From positions 72,299,697 through 72,363,696 of the forward strand of contig NC_059072.1 of the NCBI RefSeq assembly GCF_020497125.1: a DNA stretch of 64,000 bases, read 5' to 3'. The DNA is from Mauremys mutica (Eukaryota; Chordata; Testudines; Geoemydidae). A model generated the notes under the pieces. It searched no databases. It saw only the letters and a program-made list of their open reading frames with translations, and was not told the DNA's origin. The first letter of the stretch is position 1. The number at the start of each line of letters is the position of its first letter. The position numbers and the translations under genes are program-made. This document shows, piece after piece, positions 60,012 through 64,000 of this stretch.

Positions 60012-60124
60012 TAGGTAGCAAGGGTGAAAAATCGGAACTGGGGGGGTGGTAATAGGCACCTATATAAGACAAAGCCCCACATATTTGGGCTGTCCCTATA
60101 AAATCAGGACATCTGGTCACCCTA
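60012..60124. mobile_element. Short hAT-type MITE, copy 2
   Basis: A 113-bp relative of 2383-2501 with a perfect 8-bp duplication ACTACTCT (60004-60011 and 60125-60132). The right end ATCTGGTCACCCTA is intact. The left terminus reads TAGGTAGCAAGGG, lacking about 10 bp of the terminal repeat, yet the duplication abuts it exactly. Confidence 0.8.
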
Positions 60125-60132
60125 ACTACTCT

Positions 60133-63064
60133 CATGGCAACCATTGGGTAAAATTACACTGTAGTTTTGCTTGGTGCATTTTTCCACTAATTGCAAGGGC
60201 AATACAATTTGAATTAATGGCCCCATTTGCACATACCTGGATATTAAGATTTTGAAGGGCAGGTGAGTTGGCAAGAGTAGAAATAAGTTAGGGGACCTTT
60301 AGAAATGCAGTGTTTTGCCACACAATCAATGCCTAGAGGCTGAAAATGTAATTCTCTAGTTAAAGCAATGTGCTGTGAGATAACAATAGCTCCCTGTATT
60401 CAGTGAAAATCTCTAAGTATAGATTGCCCGCACTATATCCTTATTGTCCAAGAGCCTACATGTGCTGCCAAGAGATTATTAGTATTTACTAAGGAAAAGC
60501 ACTGTGTGGAGGAGTGATCTGGCAAATATAACAAACATCTTCCTGATTTCCTCCTGCTACTGCCTGAGTCACACTGTGAGTGCAGAATGTTCTGGAGGAA
60601 ATTTCCTGTTGAAAAATGCCCTGGTGGAAGGACTCTTCAGAGGGTCAGACAGATAAAGGGCTGTTAATGGTGTCACCAGGAAGTTTGGGGATTTGGACTT
60701 GTGTCCCAATAATTGTCAGATACAAGGTTCAGGGTGGGGTTCCATGCAAATCCCGTATACAAGTGCATTATCATGCACAGAAGTTGAGACTGTGGATAAA
60801 TCTATTACCCCGAGAAATCAGCACTGCACCTAAAATTAAAGTACAGTACAGTAGTTGAGAGGCACAGGTCACATACCTCAGTTATAAACACAGTATGGAT
60901 GAGCTGTTACTTGATTTATTTATTTGTTGATATATTTATATCACTGAAGTACCCATCCTGAACTGCTTAATTTTTGACTTTTCATTATACTAGCAGAGGC
61001 CATGGTTATGTGTACCAAACCCAAACTTCTCTTGGATTATTTTATTCCAGAAGGTCAGCCTTTGGCAAAAAATGTACTCCCTCATTATCTATGGCTCTTT
61101 CAAGCGTGCAGAGAGGGAACAGATGAAGGCTTGTTAGTGCTGCTGACTAATTTTAGAGCAGAGCTTAGACTACTCTACTGTGAGGAGTCCAGTCAATCTC
61201 AGAACCTAAAGAAACTTCAGGGATCGATCACAAGCTGCATTTTATAGGAGAATGAGCTCAGGAAAGATTACTTATCACAAAGTGAGGCTGGAAACTGGCT
61301 CTCTTTCCTCCAGTGAATTGCTTTGCATTTTCTCTCATTTAGCTATTCATCAAACATTTCACAGGTAACACTGGAATAACTTGGCAGAAAATAAATCACC
61401 AAAACATTAGATTTTTGCACCTGAATGATAAGAATTCCAGCAAATCTCAATATTTAAACAATGTGAGAGGTGAGAAAAAAAATGATCACCACTTTGATAA
61501 ACCTTCAGTTTGCCAGCTTTAATCAAGGAATATGTGTCCTGGTAAAAACTGTGTGCTGCTGAATTATTTTTAGGAGTGTTTATCACAGGTGTTCTACATA
61601 TGCACACCACATCTAAATTCTAATCCTTTTAATGTGCTCAGTAATAATAAGGTGGTTTCCTGATAAAAGGCATACCATATGATTTTTGTTTTCCCAATTA
61701 CTTTGGTCATTAGTTTTAAATAAGGACTACCTATATGAGATTTGCATTTTTGTTCTATCAGTCAGACCATTATAGTTACAGCTTAATCTGGATAAAAGGG
61801 CATCTATGCTGGATAACTCCTACTATGTAAAGATAAATGACATGTATAAATTAAAAAAAAATCTGAGTGTTATACCAATTCTCTCTGTGCACACAGGGTT
61901 CAACTACTGGGAAACTGACCAGTTGCCAGCACTTTTTCTTCTGATGTGCCCCCCTCTTGTGCGTCATTCATCTTGTTGATGAGAAGGCGGTCCACACCCT
62001 AGGGCTATACTGTTATGGTGTTAACAGGAACAGAAATAACTTGCCCTCCCTACAATACACTGATTAGTCTCATTAATTTATTACCTGAGACAGAGTTCCA
62101 AGCTTCTCTAGTCAGATGATGTCTTGCAGCAAGATTCATATGTATCTCAAGTGAAAGGCGAGGGCATATAACGGACAGTAATGTCCATGAGACAAAGTTT
62201 AGAACTGGCAGTATCCAGCAGGGAATGTTGCTATATGGAAGTTTTTAAAATATTATTTCTAAGTGGTTTATTCCATTGTTGTCAAAATTATTATACTTTT
62301 ATTAGAAGTGTATGCATTTATTTCACATAATGGGGAAAATGTTCTATGTGAGGAGACTGAATGTCCGAGAGGGCATGTAGCACCTGAATAACGGCCTCTG
62401 GAACATATTCAGAATGGTGATCCACACCATTTCTAGCTCACCATATGGATCAGTGCTGATGTTCTAGCATTAAAATGACCTTCAGTGTGTGAAGGTCAAA
62501 CATGCAAAAAAACTAAACTCTTTTCTTTGTAAGCATTAGCAGAGATATAACTCACCCAGGAAGTGCATCTGTTCCTTAGCAACATTTCAGAAACTGGATG
62601 CTAGAGATCTGCAAGCCCATTAAAATATGGGAGTAGTATTTCACAGTCTATACCAATATGCATATCACAAGCTTAAATTAAAACCCATCAACATACTGTA
62701 ATACTTTATATAGCATTTTAAGTATGCTTTTTATACTGGGATCCAGTTGCATGTGGGATTTCTTTCGGTAGCATGTAGTAAGAAGCATTGCTTCCTCCTG
62801 GTCCAAGCCCTGTGTTAGTGTTCTTTTTTGACTCAGTGAGGAGGGGAAAACCAAAAAGTAAAATAACGCAAGTAGCAGGTGTTACTTTTCCCATACACAA
62901 AATGGCCAAATTCTCAGCTCTACTCAACATCATCTTTCTACTCCTCTGAGCCAGGGATCACTGGGGGCTGTTTGGGCTGCGTTAAGCGGAGGGAGCACTC
63001 CACCAGATGAGAATTGGCCAGGCTTCCCCTCACCCCTCACTTTACCCAGCTTTGCACCACTTTA
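60133..63064. other. No gene seen
   Basis: AT-rich unique sequence. No frame above 81 codons and no repeat that I recognise. Confidence 0.6.
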
Positions 63065-63072
63065 GGCTTCTC

Positions 63073-63499
63073 CAGGGCCGCCCAGAGGATTCAGGAGGCC
63101 TGGGGTTATCGGCGGTGGGGGGCCCCTGCTTCAGCGGTAATTTGGCGGTGGGGGGTCCTTCCGCTCCGAGACCTACCGCCGAAGTGCCCTGAAGACCTGC
63201 GACAGGCCTCCCCGCCCCCCCCCACCGAATTACCGCTGAAGACCCGGCACTTCCGCGGCAGGTCCCACTTCGGCGGTAATTCGGTGGCGGGGGGGCCTTC
63301 CGCCCCAGGACAGAAGGCCCCCCCGCCGCTGAAGACCCAGAGCAGAAGAAGCTCCAGGGGTCCGGGCCCCGCAAGAGTTTTCCGGGCCCCCCGGAGCGAG
63401 TGAAGGACCCCACTCCAGGGGCCCCAAAAAACTCTCGTGGGGGCCCCTGCAGGGCCCGGGGCAAATTGCCCCACTTCCCACCCCCCCCGGGTGGCCCTG
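63073..63499. mobile_element. GC-rich hAT-type MITE, copy 2
   Basis: A 427-bp sister of 37302-37753. It starts CAGGGCCGCCCAGAGG. The right end (CCGGGTGGCCCTG) is a weaker inverse. Flanking octamers GGCTTCTC (63065-63072) and TGCTTCTC (63500-63507) match at 7 of 8. The shared interior includes GCCCCGCAAGAGTTTTCCGG and GAGTGAAGGACCCCACTCCA. Frames up to 140 codons on both strands are compositional. Confidence 0.83.
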
Positions 63500-63769
63500 T
63501 GCTTCTCCTATGTCAGGGGAATCTTCAGATGTTCCTTGAAACTTTCCTACTGCTTTGCACTGCTTCAGAGATGTGGTCTCTTGTTTGGATCAGGATTGCA
63601 TAAACAAACAACATGCACGCACTGAGCACAGTTCGAACATGCCTACCCATCTCCTGTTTGAATGTTCCATGGTATTTTTCTTCACCAGTTGATATTGCAA
63701 ACAGTTGCATTTACACAACTTTCAAATACTTAATACACAGAATGATTGCTACAGATAGCCTGCTACAGA

Positions 63770-64000
63770 CTAGGGACCGAATGGCTGGGCAGCAGTTCTG
63801 CAGAAAAGGACCTAGGGGTTACGGTGGATGAAAAGCTGAATATGAGTCAACAGTGTGCCCTTGTTGCCAAGAAGGCTAATGGCATTTTGGGTTGTATAAG
63901 TAGGGGCATTTCCAGCAGATCGAGGGAAGTGATCATTCCCCTCTATTCAGCAATGGTGAGGCCTCATCTGGAGTACTGTGTCCAGTTTTGGGCCCCACAC
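63770..64000 (+). mobile_element. CR1 LINE, runs off the right edge
   Basis: Begins near ACTAGGGACCGAATGGCTGG and encodes [33 protein letters not shown] and [15 protein letters not shown], the C-terminal part of CR1 ORF2. Close in sequence to 50985-51205. The 3' end lies beyond the window. Confidence 0.9.

Overview
The window looks like non-coding DNA, either intergenic or deep intronic, from a sauropsid vertebrate, most probably a cryptodiran turtle. The evidence is the repeat fauna: several CR1 LINE pieces (one with ATTCTATG-type 3' octamers), a tRNA-derived SINE with a CR1-like tail, Penelope-like element (PLE) pieces, PIF/Harbinger elements in TTA sites, many short hAT-type elements with 8-bp target duplications, and old MIR/CORE-SINE copies. 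Birds lack this diversity of DNA transposons. A crocodilian is the main alternative. I found no convincing exon of a host protein-coding gene, no rRNA or tRNA gene, and nothing prokaryotic.

Layout. Bases 1-12,700 hold scattered small elements: hAT-type at 2383-2501, 3683-4211 and 8376-8653, a CR1 tail at 2612-2840, a SINE at 9528-9708 and a MITE with an internal minisatellite at 11989-12669. Bases 12,700-27,700 are mostly unique sequence with MITEs near 17.7 and 18.1-18.4 kb, an LTR-like block near 21.3-21.9 kb and a hAT-like copy at 25670-25866. Bases 27,700-35,300 are the densest repeat block: LTR-like units, a tandem array, a CR1, a hAT MITE, a second CR1 flanked by a perfect 100-bp duplication, and two more LTR-like blocks. 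Bases 37,300-41,000 hold a GC-rich hAT MITE, a Harbinger MITE and a 2.75-kb Harbinger relict with both of its genes (Myb/SANT-like on +, DDE transposase on -), all broken. Bases 45,300-51,700 hold two degenerate CR1 copies, a pogo-like MITE and a GC-rich fold-back insertion inside the second CR1. Bases 51,700-64,000 are mostly unique, with MIR pieces, a PLE with inverted terminal repeats (58900-59585), second copies of two hAT families, and a CR1 running off the right edge.

Nothing here acts as a host pathway. The coding potential is that of transposable elements, and only the CR1 frame at 32004-32831 is uninterrupted. The best candidates for a second look are the 100-bp target duplication around that CR1, the PLE with inverted terminal repeats and a 13-bp duplication, the 67-bp-arm fold-back, and a dispersed palindromic family whose centre resembles CCATTGACTTCAATGG. 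Family names are from memory of repeat hallmarks. No database search was possible.
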